Shown piece by piece: positions 44,410 through 53,193 of a stretch of DNA of 64,000 nt. The position numbers and the translations under genes are program-made. The notes below the pieces were generated by a model, which saw only the letters and a program-made list of their open reading frames with translations, did not search any database and had not been told where the DNA came from. The stretch comes from Streptomyces sp. NBC_01571. Lineage in GTDB: Bacteria > Actinomycetota > Actinomycetes > Streptomycetales > Streptomycetaceae. The DNA lies in NCBI RefSeq assembly GCF_026339875.1, contig NZ_JAPEPZ010000003.1, positions 1 through 64,000 on the forward strand. The letters run 5' to 3'. Position 1 is the first letter of the stretch; the number at the start of each line of letters is the position of its first letter.

Positions 44410-44537
44410 GGGTGAGCTGCTCCTTCTGGGGGTGTACGGCGGTGTTCCGGGCCCCTGCCGGGGACTGGTGGTTTTCCCAGTTCAGCGGGTACGCGGCCGG
44501 CCATTCCCTGGTACCTCGCGGGGTTCTAAAATGGGGG

Positions 44538-45863
44538 TGTGGCAAGAGGAGAGCCGAGTAGGGCGGACCAGGAGCTGCTCAGGGCCTGGCGGCGATCGGC
44601 CTGCACGTTTCGGCGGCGCAGCTGGAGCGGTGGCGCGGATCGGGACTGCTGCCCGGGCACACGCGGGCGTGGCTGGGGCGCGGGCGCGGTTCAGTGTCCG
44701 TGCTCGCCGAGGAGACCGTCGCGATCGCCGCGGCGCTCGGCCGGCACGCACGCGCGGGACGGAATCTGCGCTGGACGGTGATCGCCTGGTACGCCGAGGC
44801 CGGACGCCCTGTCCTGCCCGGGCAGTTGGCAGTGCCGGAGCCTCCCTGGCCCGCCGCGCGAGAGGCCCTGGTGTGGGCGATGCGTCGCTCGACGGCGCAT
44901 CGTCTGGTCGTCGCCGCCCGGACGGCGGCCGCTGCTGGCGAGGCCGAGCAGGACGCCTTTTACACCGAGGCCGGGAGGATGATGGGCCGCGGACACACCG
45001 GCCCCGTGCACCCCGACGCGTTGCGGCGGGTCCTGGAGGACCCGGCCGCCGAGCTGGACGACCAGGGCGAGGACCGCCGTCGGCGGCGCGGGGCGGTGAG
45101 CCTGGCCGCGGCCGCCGTCATGGGCGCCGGCGAGGTCGGCGGCGAGGCCCTCGTCGACGCGCTCGCCACCCTCACGCCCGGTGTTGACTGGAACGACGTC
45201 GCCGCCAACGCCCGGACGGCCGAGGAGGCCGGTGAGCTCGACGGGTGAATCCGGGCCGGGTCCGTCGACCCGCTCGGTCTGCTGGAGGCAGCCAGCGCCC
45301 GGGAGATGGCCGCCGCGCGCCACGCCGCCCGCGTGCTCGCCGGGATCGGCGGCCTGTACCTGATGCACGGTCTCGGCATGCCCGGAAACCCCGCCCTCGT
45401 CCGCCTGCGGTCCCTCCTGGAGGAGTCCGGGTTCGCCCTGATCGCTGCCCAGATGGTGCCCCTGATGATCAACCCGTCAGGCGTCGTGCACGCCCTGACC
45501 ATGTGTCTCGCCCCCGAAATCGCCGCGCTTGCCGCGTGGCTGGAGTCGGTCCTCGCCGAACAGGCCGGCACCGGGGAGGGATTGCTGCGGCTGCCCGGAG
45601 CCGAGCAGGACGGGCCGGAAGCCTTCATGCAGGCCTGGATCGACCACCTCCATCAGCTCACCGACCGGGCACCTGCGCGCCGCACCGGCGCCGTCGAGGA
45701 CTGCGGCGCCGAGGACGTCGACGGTGCTCGGCCGTCCACAGGAGCGCGGGCGGACACGGGGACGCCCGGGAGCAGCACCGGTGAGGGCTGCCCGGCCAGG
45801 GCACACGGCGCCGACCCGAGGACGGCCGGGGTACCGGCCGAGCGGAAGGAGCAGCACCAGTGA
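44538..45863 (+). pseudogene. Unknown Streptomyces gene with one indel and one in-frame stop
   Basis: GTG at 44538 opens VARGEPSRADQELLRA. A single-base loss near 44588 shifts the frame: the continuation is AAIGLHVSAAQLERWRGSGL, then LPGHTRAWLGRGRGSVSVLA, an HTH/MerR-like N-terminus, running to AEEAGELDG. TGA at 45246-45248 then interrupts, but the same frame continues (REMAAARHAARVLAGIGGLY ... VVHALTMCLAPEIAALAAWL) to 45863. Intact, it would be a ~440-residue helical protein. The first ORF alone (from 44694) or the second (from 45306) could also be expressed. Family not recognised. Confidence 0.55.
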
Positions 45864-45964
45864 CCAGGCATGACGAGACAGACAGTGAACTCGGCGTCGC
45901 GGTGCGGCTCGAAGCGGACCGCTGTGGACCGTGTGGAGTGACGGTGGCAGGCCGCGCTCGTTGA
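45860..45964 (+). CDS. Possible 34-aa small protein
   Basis: GTG overlapping the previous stop (GTGA). Reads VTRHDETDSELGVAVRLEAD then RCGPCGVTVAGRAR-stop. The overlap suggests translational coupling; there is no family. Two nearby cysteines (CGPC). Confidence 0.35.
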   Translation: MTRHDETDSELGVAVRLEADRCGPCGVTVAGRAR

Positions 45965-46305
45965 ACGGGCCTGCGGAGCAAGGGTGAGGCCTCCGGGGCC
46001 GGGCCCTGGAAGCTTCGGGGCGGGCCGGGCCTGCGTTCCCGCGCGAACGGTCATGCTGGTCAAGGGGGTGGCAGGCAAGAGGTTTCGTGCGGTCGGACGG
46101 CGGATGCTGTGGAACGGGAGGATGAGTTCCGCCCGACGGCGTGTCCGGGCACGCCGACTCCCTGTGCGATCGCCCGGACCCTTCCCCGGCTGAGAACGGC
46201 ATCTCCCTGCCGCCGTGTGTCGACGGTCACGTATTTCCCCATCGGGGGCGTCAGCTTCCCTGCCCAGACGTTCGACCCGTCGTCACCCCATCGTAGAGCC
46301 GAGAC

Positions 46306-46640
46306 TCAATCTGAACCGCTGGGACGACACATCGGACCCGGCCCCGGAGCGGCGGGGCGCCGCCAGAGGACGTGCCTTGCTTCAGTCAGTCCAGGCCGCA
46401 TCCGCGAGCCCGAGTCGGATTCGTCGAGCTTCTCGCGCAGCTGCTCTATCGCGCCAGGACCACGGTCTCGTCCACTGTGCACACGCTGAGCTGACACGCG
46501 GATCACTGTGGGAACGGCGGTCGCAGCTTGTAGTTGCCGAACAATGCGCGCGTGCTCACCGTGCTGCGGGTCAGCTTCCGGCACCTCGTCGATCAGCTCC
46601 AGCAGGTGACGCCAGCCCGGAGCCGAGGTGTCCTGGGCGG
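46306..46640 (-). other. Possible coding remnant
   Basis: A minus-strand frame carries WRHLLELIDEVPEADPQHGE, then HARIVRQLQAATAVPTVIRV, which looks protein-like, but it has no start and merges into low-complexity sequence. Probably a decayed gene end. The surrounding 45,965-46,305 shows nothing. Confidence 0.3.
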
Positions 46641-46659
46641 CCTCCGTATCTTGGCGCCA

Positions 46660-46905
46660 TGACGGACGAGGCAGAGCGAAGTCGAGGCGCTCGGAAGCCT
46701 CCTCGGGTGCCGCGAGCGTGCCTCCACCATCCGCCTGTGCGTCAGCGCCTCGATCGGCACCGTCCTCAGCGTGATATTCCTGGCCTGGTTGTGGGGCACC
46801 ATCGCTCCACAACCCTCTGGCGCCCTCGAAAACGTCGCCCGCGAACCCGCCACAGCAGCCCAGCACGCAATCGAAGAACAAGCACAAAGATTCTCCGGCA
46901 CGTGA
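46660..46905 (+). pseudogene. Small membrane protein, probable frameshift
   Basis: ATG at 46660 begins MTDEAERS; after a two-base offset the neighbouring frame reads EALGSLLGCRERASTIRLCV, then SASIGTVLSVIFLAWLWG (one transmembrane helix) and AREPATAAQHAIEEQAQRFS-GT-stop. It would make a ~80-residue single-pass protein. The start and frame are uncertain. Confidence 0.4.
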
Positions 46906-47053
46906 GGCACCATCACCCCATGCACGAGCACTCCGGGTCCTGGCCCCGGGCCGAACCTGGCACGGGCGGCTCTCTCGCCCCACTGGTCGGCGAATGAGGA
47001 CAGGTACAGCAGGTCAGATGCTGAGCTGGGTCACGAGCTGCGGGAGGGTACGG

Positions 47054-47839
47054 ATGGTTGAGACTGGGAATATGGACGGTCTGCGGGAGCGCGGGTTCGT
47101 CCGCTACGGCGCCGAACGCCTCGGAATCCCGGCCGGCTCCGCCGAGGATGACCTGGCCCGGATCCGGAAGGTCTTCGCGGCTCTGCCGCCCGACCCGTAC
47201 GCCCCGGGAACGCATCGGTTTCGCCGCTACTCCCATGCCGTGTACCTGCCGTGGAAGGACGAACTGTCCTGGATTCCCGGAACCCCCGACCCCGTTCACG
47301 GCACGGTCACCGACTTCTTCCAGGGCGAGGAGGACCCTGCGCACCCGCGGACCCGGCGGGTGCTCCCCGGCATCCCCGAGGTGCTGCGTGGCAACGCCCT
47401 GCTGCTGCGGCTCCTGCGCTGGGACATCGAGCAGGTCCTGTCGCTGAGGAATCTGGGAAGCCGCCCGCTGTGGGCCGGTGTCCACCTGATCAGGCTCGGC
47501 GTCGACGGTCCCGGCCAGAACGCCGTGTCCACCCCCGACTGCTTGCACCAGGACGGGGGTTCGGCCGGCACGTTCACCTTCGCCCACCTGATCAGCCGTA
47601 CCAACGTCACCGGTGGGCAGAACGTCATCGCCACCCCCGGCAGCGCAGGCCTGCAGCCCGACGATCCGTGGGTGGACATCCACGCCGAGTTCACCCTCAC
47701 CGACCCGCTGGACGGCTACGCCGTCCACGACCACAGGGTCAGCCATTACGTCGGCCCGGTCCGGGCGGGCTCCGGGCCCGGACCGGGCGAACGGTCCATC
47801 CTCATCGTCGGCCTCGCCCCGTACGTCCCCCAACTCTGA
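47054..47839 (+). CDS. 2OG-Fe(II) dioxygenase family protein
   Basis: 261 residues, ATG 47054 with GGGAGGG upstream. Iron ligands are seen as H-x-D in CLHQDGGSAGTFTFAHLIS and the distal histidine in DHRVSHYVGPV, followed by the 2OG-binding Arg region. The pattern (HQDG ... GGxN ... HxVSP) is that of the 2OG-Fe dioxygenase family (PF10014-like), which includes L-isoleucine 4-hydroxylase and BsmA-type proteins. Likely hydroxylates a free amino acid or small metabolite. It stands alone between unrelated genes. Confidence 0.82.
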   Translation: MVETGNMDGLRERGFVRYGAERLGIPAGSAEDDLARIRKVFAALPPDPYAPGTHRFRRYSHAVYLPWKDELSWIPGTPDPVHGTVTDFFQGEEDPAHPRTRRVLPGIPEVLRGNALLLRLLRWDIEQVLSLRNLGSRPLWAGVHLIRLGVDGPGQNAVSTPDCLHQDGGSAGTFTFAHLISRTNVTGGQNVIATPGSAGLQPDDPWVDIHAEFTLTDPLDGYAVHDHRVSHYVGPVRAGSGPGPGERSILIVGLAPYVPQL

Positions 47840-47870
47840 CGCCGGCACCGCCCGAGCCCGGTGGGGGTGG

Positions 47871-48263
47871 TCAGCGGGCGCTGCCGAGGTTGCGGTCGGC
47901 GTCGGTTCCCTTGAGCATCAAGGTGGTCTCCTCGATGCGCTGGAAGCGGCCGTCGGGGGCTATGGCGGCGAACACGTAGACCTCCATGCTCACGGTCGTG
48001 CCGTCTTTCTTGGTGAGGTGGCAGGTGTGCCGGTCGGCGTACTTGTCTCCGTCGTAGAGCTCTTCATGGACCTCGATCTCTCCTGCGGCGAGGTGCGTGC
48101 GCAGGTGGGCGATGTGGTCGAGGAACTGGGAGCGGTCGGCCCATTCGCCGTCGGTGCGCTGGCGGTAGTCGGGGGTGAAGTGCCGTTCGGCAGCCTCGGT
48201 CAGGGTGATGTCCTCGTTGAGGAGCAGGTCGGTGAGGGCGGCCTTGATGCCGGTGCGGGTCAT
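47871..48263 (-). CDS. SnoaL/NTF2-like protein
   Basis: 130 residues: AALTDLLLNEDITLTEAAER, then YRQRTDGEWADRSQFLDHIA and SMEVYVFAAIAPDGRFQRIE. The cone-shaped NTF2-like fold is typical of SnoaL-type cyclases, isomerases and small-molecule binding proteins. ATG 48263, GAAGGA upstream. It lies ~70 nt downstream of the hydrolase gene on the same strand; the TetR-controlled promoter probably drives both. Confidence 0.8.
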   Translation of the reverse strand: MTRTGIKAALTDLLLNEDITLTEAAERHFTPDYRQRTDGEWADRSQFLDHIAHLRTHLAAGEIEVHEELYDGDKYADRHTCHLTKKDGTTVSMEVYVFAAIAPDGRFQRIEETTLMLKGTDADRNLGSAR

Positions 48264-48334
48264 GTGGGGTCCTTCGGGCTGGTTCGGACAGCGGGATCGT
48301 TGGCGGTGCCTGGCAGTGCTTGGCGGTGTGGGCG

Positions 48335-49561
48335 TCAGGGGCGGGTGGCGGCGAGGGTGTCGTCGAGCCAGTTGTAGATGCGGGCGATGGACAGGCGCAT
48401 CGCGCCGGGGTGGCAGTGGGCGCCGGCGCCTTCCTCCGTGGTGAACTCCATGAGGGTCTTGGGGCAGGTCAGGTGGTCGTAGAGCTGCTCGGGCTGGCCC
48501 TTGAAGAAGATGTCCTCTTCGGCGTCGCAGACGAGGGTGGGGCACTGGATCTTTTCGGCGATGCCGCCGGTGAGGATGTAGTCGAGGTAGGAGGCGTTGA
48601 AGGCGCGGGGAGTGTCGACTCCCATGACGTACATGCCGTGGTTGACAGCCCAGCGCGCGATCGGGTCGTGGGCCATGGCCTGTTCGAAGGCGGCGTCGAG
48701 TTCCGGGGCGGACGCGGCGCGCAGGAGCCGTTCGGCCTCCTCGCGGGTGCCGGGGATGTTGCGTACGGAGAGCTCGCCGAGGTCGTAGAGGCCGTCGACG
48801 GCTATCAGCGCGGCCAGCCGGTGCTCGAACGCGGCCGCCCGGGGGGCGAGTACGCCGCCCATGCTGAGACCGAGCAGTGCGATGCGGCTGTTGTCGACCT
48901 CCGGGATCGTCTCGGCGAAGTCGATCACTGGGGTGATGACGTTCTCCCAGTCGGGGCGGAAGACCAGGCCCTGGTGGTGGCGCGGCCCGGGCATGCCGGG
49001 GCCGTCGAAGACGAGCACGGTGTAGCCCCGCTCGATGGCGGCCGACGCGCCGAAGAAGTGCATCTCCTCCGCGGTGCCGTCGAAGCCGTTGTGCATGATC
49101 ACCGTCGGACGGGGTGTGCCCGAGTCGTCGGCCCGGTAGAGGTAGCCGGGCAGCGTGGTGCCCTCGTAGGGGATCTGGACCGGCTCGATGCGCGGGGTGG
49201 TGTAGAGGGCGGCGGCGGCCCTGAAGCACTCGACGGAGCGGTCGTAGGCGTGGTCGTGCCGCGGGTCGCACTCCTTGCTGTGCAGGAAGAACTCCGCCGA
49301 CCGGTAGTAGTTCGAGGCACGCAGGAACCCGTCGCGGGCGCTGATCGGGTGGCCGGCCGCCAGAGCCTTCTCGGCTTCCGAGGACACCCGGCCGGCGGTG
49401 GCGAACCATTCGGTGTACCAGCTGTCGTAGTCGCCCTCGGTGATCCGCGCGGCGGTGGAGACGACCTCGCCGAAGTCGGCGCCGCCGTAGGCGATGTGGC
49501 TCATCGAGCGCAGGGTCTCGTACCAGAACTGGGCGTTGTTCGGGAACAGCAGCTGCTTCAT
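48335..49561 (-). CDS. Alpha/beta hydrolase (DUF1100 / pseudooxynicotine-hydrolase-like)
   Basis: 408 residues. A helical N-terminal cap (~140 residues, SARDGFLRASNYYRSAEFFL) precedes a hydrolase core with oxyanion region VIMHNGFDGTAEEM, nucleophile elbow LLGLSMGGVLAPRA (Ser), acid in CDAEEDIFFKG (Asp) and His in EGAGAHCHPGAM. This fits 2,6-dihydropseudooxynicotine hydrolase and esterase FrsA-type enzymes. Substrate unknown. It is divergent from the TetR gene with two palindromic operators between. Confidence 0.88.
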   Translation of the reverse strand: MKQLLFPNNAQFWYETLRSMSHIAYGGADFGEVVSTAARITEGDYDSWYTEWFATAGRVSSEAEKALAAGHPISARDGFLRASNYYRSAEFFLHSKECDPRHDHAYDRSVECFRAAAALYTTPRIEPVQIPYEGTTLPGYLYRADDSGTPRPTVIMHNGFDGTAEEMHFFGASAAIERGYTVLVFDGPGMPGPRHHQGLVFRPDWENVITPVIDFAETIPEVDNSRIALLGLSMGGVLAPRAAAFEHRLAALIAVDGLYDLGELSVRNIPGTREEAERLLRAASAPELDAAFEQAMAHDPIARWAVNHGMYVMGVDTPRAFNASYLDYILTGGIAEKIQCPTLVCDAEEDIFFKGQPEQLYDHLTCPKTLMEFTTEEGAGAHCHPGAMRLSIARIYNWLDDTLAATRP

Positions 49562-49586
49562 GACGGTCTCCTCCGACCCGGATCAC

Positions 49587-49654
49587 AAGCACAGATTTGT
49601 GCTTGCTGGGTCGACTGTAGGCCCTGGCCCGACCAGAAGCAAATATCTGTGCTT
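49587..49654. promoter_or_regulatory. Two TetR-type operator palindromes
   Basis: AAGCACAGATTTGTGCTT at 49587-49604 and AAGCAAATATCTGTGCTT at 49637-49654. Both are dyads with AAGCA(C/A)A / TGTGCTT arms, 50 bp apart between the hydrolase and TetR starts. Likely sites of autoregulation and hydrolase repression. Confidence 0.85.
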
Positions 49655-49665
49655 ATGATGGAGGC

Positions 49666-50259
49666 GTGACTCAGAAACAACCGGCCGCGCGCATCAGAAG
49701 AAGCCCCGAACAGGTCCGCGCAGCCGTCCACCAAGCGGTCATCGACCTCCTCTCGGAACCGGAGGGCGAGGACCTCACCATCCCCGCGATCGCACAGCGC
49801 TCCGGCGTCAACCACACCAGCCTCTACCGGCGCTGGGGCAGCCTCGACGCACTGCTGGCCGACACGGTCACCACCCGCCTCGAGCGCGACTCGCCACTGA
49901 ACGACACCGGCAGCCTGCGCGGTGACCTCACCGCCTGGGCCGAAGCCAGCGCCCGGAGCATGCACACACCCGAAGGACGCGCCCTCGTACGCGCCGTCAT
50001 CCTGTCCATGCCGAGCAGCACCCAGGACCAGACCGAGCGCTCCCAGCACTTCCTGCGCCGCATGCACTCCATCGAGCAGATCCGCGAACGGGCCACAGCC
50101 CGGGGCGAGGACCCGCCACCGCTGGAGCAGATCCTCGACCAGCTGATCGCGCCCTTCTACATCCGGGCGATCTTCGGCATCGGCCTACCGGCCACCGGCT
50201 ACCCGCAACTCCTGGTCGACAGACTCCTTGGCACCGCCGACCGACGGGCCCGGGCCTGA
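49666..50259 (+). CDS. TetR/AcrR-family repressor
   Basis: 197 residues, GTG with GGAGG at 49660. N-terminal HTH: VHQAVIDLLSEPEGEDLTIP, then AIAQRSGVNHTSLYRRWGSL; helical ligand-binding C-terminal domain of TetR_C type (LTAWAEASARSMHTPEGRAL). It probably represses the divergent hydrolase/NTF2 operon and itself through the palindromes at 49587-49654. Confidence 0.92.
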   Translation: MTQKQPAARIRRSPEQVRAAVHQAVIDLLSEPEGEDLTIPAIAQRSGVNHTSLYRRWGSLDALLADTVTTRLERDSPLNDTGSLRGDLTAWAEASARSMHTPEGRALVRAVILSMPSSTQDQTERSQHFLRRMHSIEQIRERATARGEDPPPLEQILDQLIAPFYIRAIFGIGLPATGYPQLLVDRLLGTADRRARA

Positions 50260-50351
50260 CGCACAGGGCGCCGCAATTCCCGCCCCCCGTCCGCCACAGC
50301 GCCGGGCCCGGGCCCGGTGTGCTTCGGCGCGGGCAGCGGCGCGCCCATGCC

Positions 50352-51266
50352 TCATTGCGAGGCTTGCCCGTCTCGTGCGAGATCGACAACGGTGAGCACC
50401 GATGTCGTGACGGCCTCAGGCTGGCTGTCGTGTATGTAATGGGCTGCGTCGGACACCACGACGTGCTCGCCTCGAACGGTCGTGGCGGCGATCTGGGCTT
50501 GCAACGAGGTCCACCGAGTCCGCAGGCCCTTCGGTAAACCCCGGGTCGCACTCAGGACGACCACCGGCACGTCGGGCAGCTGCGAGCAGGCACGTAGCCG
50601 CCGGACAGCCGGGACATGGGTGCGGAGCAGCCGGCTCTCCGCAGTGCTGGTGCGCGTTTGATACTCGTGCGCGTTGCAGGCCATCTCTGCCTCGACGAGC
50701 AGGCCCTGGACGCGCGGATCGCCGCTCCGTTTGCCCGCTTCCTGCGCGGCCTGCTCGCGAAGAGAACGATCAGCTGACCCCAAGGCCCTCCTTAGGACGG
50801 ACGGCCAGGTAAGCACTGCTTCAGCTGCGCGGATGGTCCAGGGCTGGAAGTCCTCGTGCGCAGGGTCCACGAGGACCAGCCCCGCAATCAGCTTCGGGTG
50901 GGCCCAGGCGACGAGTTGGGCCAGCATGCCGCCCCAGCTGTGGCCGACCAGGACGCATGCCCCGTTTCCCGTATGGGATAAGAGCGCGCTCAGGTCGTCG
51001 ACCGCAGAGTCGATCGTGACCGGCATCGCGGGACCACTCGCGCCGAGCCCGGCTCGGTCATAAGCGACGACACGGGTGTGCTCGGCAAGCGCGGATAGAA
51101 CCGGCGTCCAGGTCAGCGCGGGTGTGCCACTAGCCGCGTCCAGGACCACTGTCGGGCCACCGGTACCCGCCTCGACCCAGCGCAACACGCGCCCTCTGCG
51201 AACCAGTTCACCGCGCTTCACCCCACCGGGGATCATGGCGGACATTGCCTGCGCGATGACGTCCAT
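50352..51266 (-). CDS. Alpha/beta hydrolase
   Basis: 304 residues. Core: TVVLDAASGTPALTWTPVLS, YDRAGLGASGP, nucleophile GHSWGGMLAQLVAWAHP (Ser), acid near VLVDPAHEDF or in the late loop, His in VSDAAHYIHDSQPE. Similar to chloroperoxidase/haloalkane-type hydrolases. No signal peptide. Its downstream flank is the TetR gene, convergent. Substrate unknown. Confidence 0.88.
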   Translation of the reverse strand: MDVIAQAMSAMIPGGVKRGELVRRGRVLRWVEAGTGGPTVVLDAASGTPALTWTPVLSALAEHTRVVAYDRAGLGASGPAMPVTIDSAVDDLSALLSHTGNGACVLVGHSWGGMLAQLVAWAHPKLIAGLVLVDPAHEDFQPWTIRAAEAVLTWPSVLRRALGSADRSLREQAAQEAGKRSGDPRVQGLLVEAEMACNAHEYQTRTSTAESRLLRTHVPAVRRLRACSQLPDVPVVVLSATRGLPKGLRTRWTSLQAQIAATTVRGEHVVVSDAAHYIHDSQPEAVTTSVLTVVDLARDGQASQ

Positions 51267-51385
51267 CCGCCGAGCCTTTCACGGCTCGGCCGATCGCGTC
51301 AGGACCCCTCTCACCATGAGGCCCCGCACCCGGCCTCCGCCCATCGCCCACCGAGTGGAGCCAGATCAACTTCTTACTGATGGTT

Positions 51386-51793
51386 TCAGAATGAGGTTCG
51401 TAGTCGTCTCAAGCAGATGATGCTGCAGGCGAGTTGGAGCAGTGCGAGGTGGAGGTCGGCGCGTATCTCGTAGCGGGTCCGGAGTCGTTTGAACTGGTGG
51501 AGCCAGGCGAAAGTCCGCTCGACGACCCACCGTGTCTTGCCCAGTCCGGATCCATGTGGGGCGCCGCGGCGGGCGATCTTCGGTGTGATGCCGCGGGCTC
51601 GAAGCAACCGGCGGTACTTGTCGTAGTCGTAGCCACGGTCGGCGAACAGGCGGCCGGGCCGGTGACTTGGCCGTCCACGGACCCCTCGGATGTGAGGTAT
51701 AGCGTCCAGCAGAGGCATGAGCTGGGTGACATCGTGCCGATTTCCGCTGGCCAGTGACACGACCAACGGAGTGCCGTGCCGATCGACGATCAC
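51386..51793 (-). CDS. IS5 transposase, C-terminal frame
   Basis: 135 residues: MIVDRHGTPLVVSLASGNRH, LFADRGYDYDKYRRLLRARG (second catalytic Asp), WVVERTFAWLHQFKRLRTRY (catalytic Glu). Probably joined to the upstream frame by programmed frameshifting. Confidence 0.9.
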   Translation of the reverse strand: MIVDRHGTPLVVSLASGNRHDVTQLMPLLDAIPHIRGVRGRPSHRPGRLFADRGYDYDKYRRLLRARGITPKIARRGAPHGSGLGKTRWVVERTFAWLHQFKRLRTRYEIRADLHLALLQLACSIICLRRLRTSF

Positions 51794-52137
51794 ATGGTGT
51801 TTGCTGCCGGACCGGGCCCGGTCGACCGGCGAAGGTCCGGCGTGATCCCCCCTTTCAAGGCCCGGACGTGCGAGCCGTCGATCGCAGCGTCGTCCATGTC
51901 GAGCAAGCCCGCGGCCCGCAGCTCAGCCAGCAGCACCTCGTGCAACTGCGGCCAGACGCCGGCCTCGGTCCAGTCCCGCAGACGCCGCCAGGCCGTCACA
52001 CCGCTACATCCGACCCGTTCGGCAGGCACGTCCCGCCAGCTCACGCTCTTGCACAGCACATAGACGATGCCCCGCAGCGCAGCACGGGGGTCAGCAGACA
52101 CCCAACAGATCCTGCCGACACGACACCCAACTGCCAA
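51790..52137 (-). CDS. IS5 transposase, N-terminal frame
   Basis: 115 residues with DPRAALRGIVYVLCKSVSWR, VGCSGVTAWRRLRDWTEAGV and the first catalytic Asp in DMDDAAIDGSHVRA. The usual ~20-residue N-terminus (LWxxIxPLLP) is missing; the frame begins close to the right inverted repeat, so the element may carry a small internal deletion. Confidence 0.85.
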   Translation of the reverse strand: MAVGCRVGRICWVSADPRAALRGIVYVLCKSVSWRDVPAERVGCSGVTAWRRLRDWTEAGVWPQLHEVLLAELRAAGLLDMDDAAIDGSHVRALKGGITPDLRRSTGPGPAANTM

Positions 52138-52166
52138 GCCTCACAACGAACTTCATTCTGAAACCA

Positions 52167-52445
52167 TCAGTTAATGAGGAAGAGGGAGGAATCGTCGGGC
52201 CGCAGTGGTTCGACGAGGGACGCGTGCTGTCCGGTGAGCGCCTTGTCGAGCAGTTCTCCGTGGTGGGAGCGCCATCCTCCGAAGTTGTCGTTGACGTAGA
52301 TGACGGGCGCATCGGATCGGCGCGCTCGTTGCAGGAGAGCAGCCGCGTGCGGCACCGCCTCGTGGACCGAGGGCAGCAGGAGGTCGACATCGGGATGGTC
52401 GTAGGTGTTGATCATGTCGATGACGATCAGGGCGGTCTTACCCAT
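52167..52445 (-). pseudogene. Isochorismatase-family protein, C-terminus lost at IS5
   Basis: MGKTALIVIDMINTYDHPDV, then APVIYVNDNFGGWRSHHGEL and PDDSSLFLIN-stop. The first catalytic Asp (VIDM) is present, but the Lys and Cys that complete the triad lie in the missing half. Family members run ~180 residues; here 92 remain before the IS5 end, which supplies the stop. The sequence beyond the IS does not continue the family, so the 3' part was lost, not just displaced. Confidence 0.85.
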
Positions 52446-52461
52446 AGCTGTCCCCAGAGGC

Positions 52462-52632
52462 TCACTCGGCCGCGGAAAGGGCCCGCCTGGTGGCCCGGTG
52501 CTCGCTCTGGATGGCTTCCTCCAGGGCGATGCGGATTCCGAGGTTGAGTTCCCCGCACGATGCCCAGGCGGTGAGAAGGCTGGCGATCTGGGCCAGCTGA
52601 CCGCCGGGCAGAACATGAACCGGTGGTCTCAC
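52462..52632 (-). CDS. Small hypothetical protein (56 aa)
   Basis: GTG at 52632, then RPPVHVLPGGQLAQIASLLT and AWASCGELNLGIRIALEEAI. Compact helical peptide with normal coding composition, ending 17 nt before the isochorismatase start. It may be co-transcribed with it or be the surviving end of a longer gene. Unknown function. Confidence 0.45.
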   Translation of the reverse strand: MRPPVHVLPGGQLAQIASLLTAWASCGELNLGIRIALEEAIQSEHRATRRALSAAE

Positions 52633-52671
52633 AACGGGCAGCCGACCGACGATCGAGGCGCGGGCGCGGTG

Positions 52672-52780
52672 ATGGACCAGGCCACAAGCATTGTGATGGC
52701 CCTCGGACGCCTGCCCGCCGACAAGGCAGCGGCCGTCCTGGCAGAAGTTTCCCAGCGCAACCACATCGAACCGGGTCGCG
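52672..52780 (+). pseudogene. ANTAR-domain fragment
   Basis: MDQATSIVMALGRLPADKAA, then AVLAEVSQRNHI resembles the ANTAR RNA-binding helices (DQAxGIVMA ... AxxxLxxxSQ). The upstream sensor domain is missing, the downstream part degenerates. Likely a remnant of an ANTAR antiterminator. Confidence 0.5.
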
Positions 52781-52824
52781 CGCAGCGGCGCTCCGCCCGG
52801 GGTGGGACGAGCCATACTAGGGAC

Positions 52825-53193
52825 ATGACTGTGTCGTCCTCCCGTTTCCCGGTGCCCAACGCTGGCGAGGTCTTGCGTGCCCGGTACATGCGGCGGCTGC
52901 CCGACCGGCTAGAGGATCTGCGCGGTCCCGCGCATGGCACAGTCGATCTTCCGCTGCACGTGGCGTGGTCGGGACAACGGTCCTACGACGTGAATTCCCC
53001 ACGCCCACGGATGGGCCTTTACCGAACGGTCCTGGCCGAGGGACAGCAGCAAGACGTGGTGGACTTCCTCAACCGCGACCTGCTCATCGCCCAGTGGCCG
53101 GTCCTTCGCACCCTGATCAGTCGCCTCATCCGCGACGTCTGGGAAGGCGCGTTCCCCGAGCTGACCGCTGCCCCCGCAACGACCGCCGCATGA
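52825..53193 (+). CDS. Putative antitoxin partner of AbiEii-like toxin
   Basis: 122 residues from ATG 52825: VPNAGEVLRARYMRRLPDRL, LPLHVAWSGQRSYDVNSPRP, MGLYRTVLAEGQQQDVVDFL. It overlaps the nucleotidyltransferase gene by ATGA, the arrangement usual for type IV or AbiE-like toxin-antitoxin pairs in actinobacteria. It lacks an obvious winged-helix AbiEi domain. The antitoxin role is inferred from position. Confidence 0.6.
   Translation: MTVSSSRFPVPNAGEVLRARYMRRLPDRLEDLRGPAHGTVDLPLHVAWSGQRSYDVNSPRPRMGLYRTVLAEGQQQDVVDFLNRDLLIAQWPVLRTLISRLIRDVWEGAFPELTAAPATTAA

Larger units (their letters stand above)
51375..52170 (-). mobile_element. IS5-family element (IS427-like, two frames)
   Basis: Ends are CTGATGGTTTCAGAATGA + GGTTCGT (left) and the reverse complement with AAGTTCGT (right). 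The 3-bp target duplication TTA lies at 51372-51374 and 52171-52173. Two transposase frames overlap by four bases. It inserted at the 3' end of a truncated isochorismatase-like gene. Confidence 0.9.

Noticed and set aside
47054..47839. The 2OG-Fe dioxygenase as a TET/JBP-like base oxidase belonging to the hypermodification cluster
   Set aside because: Its motif spacing fits the amino-acid hydroxylase-like group and it is over 31 kb away among unrelated genes.
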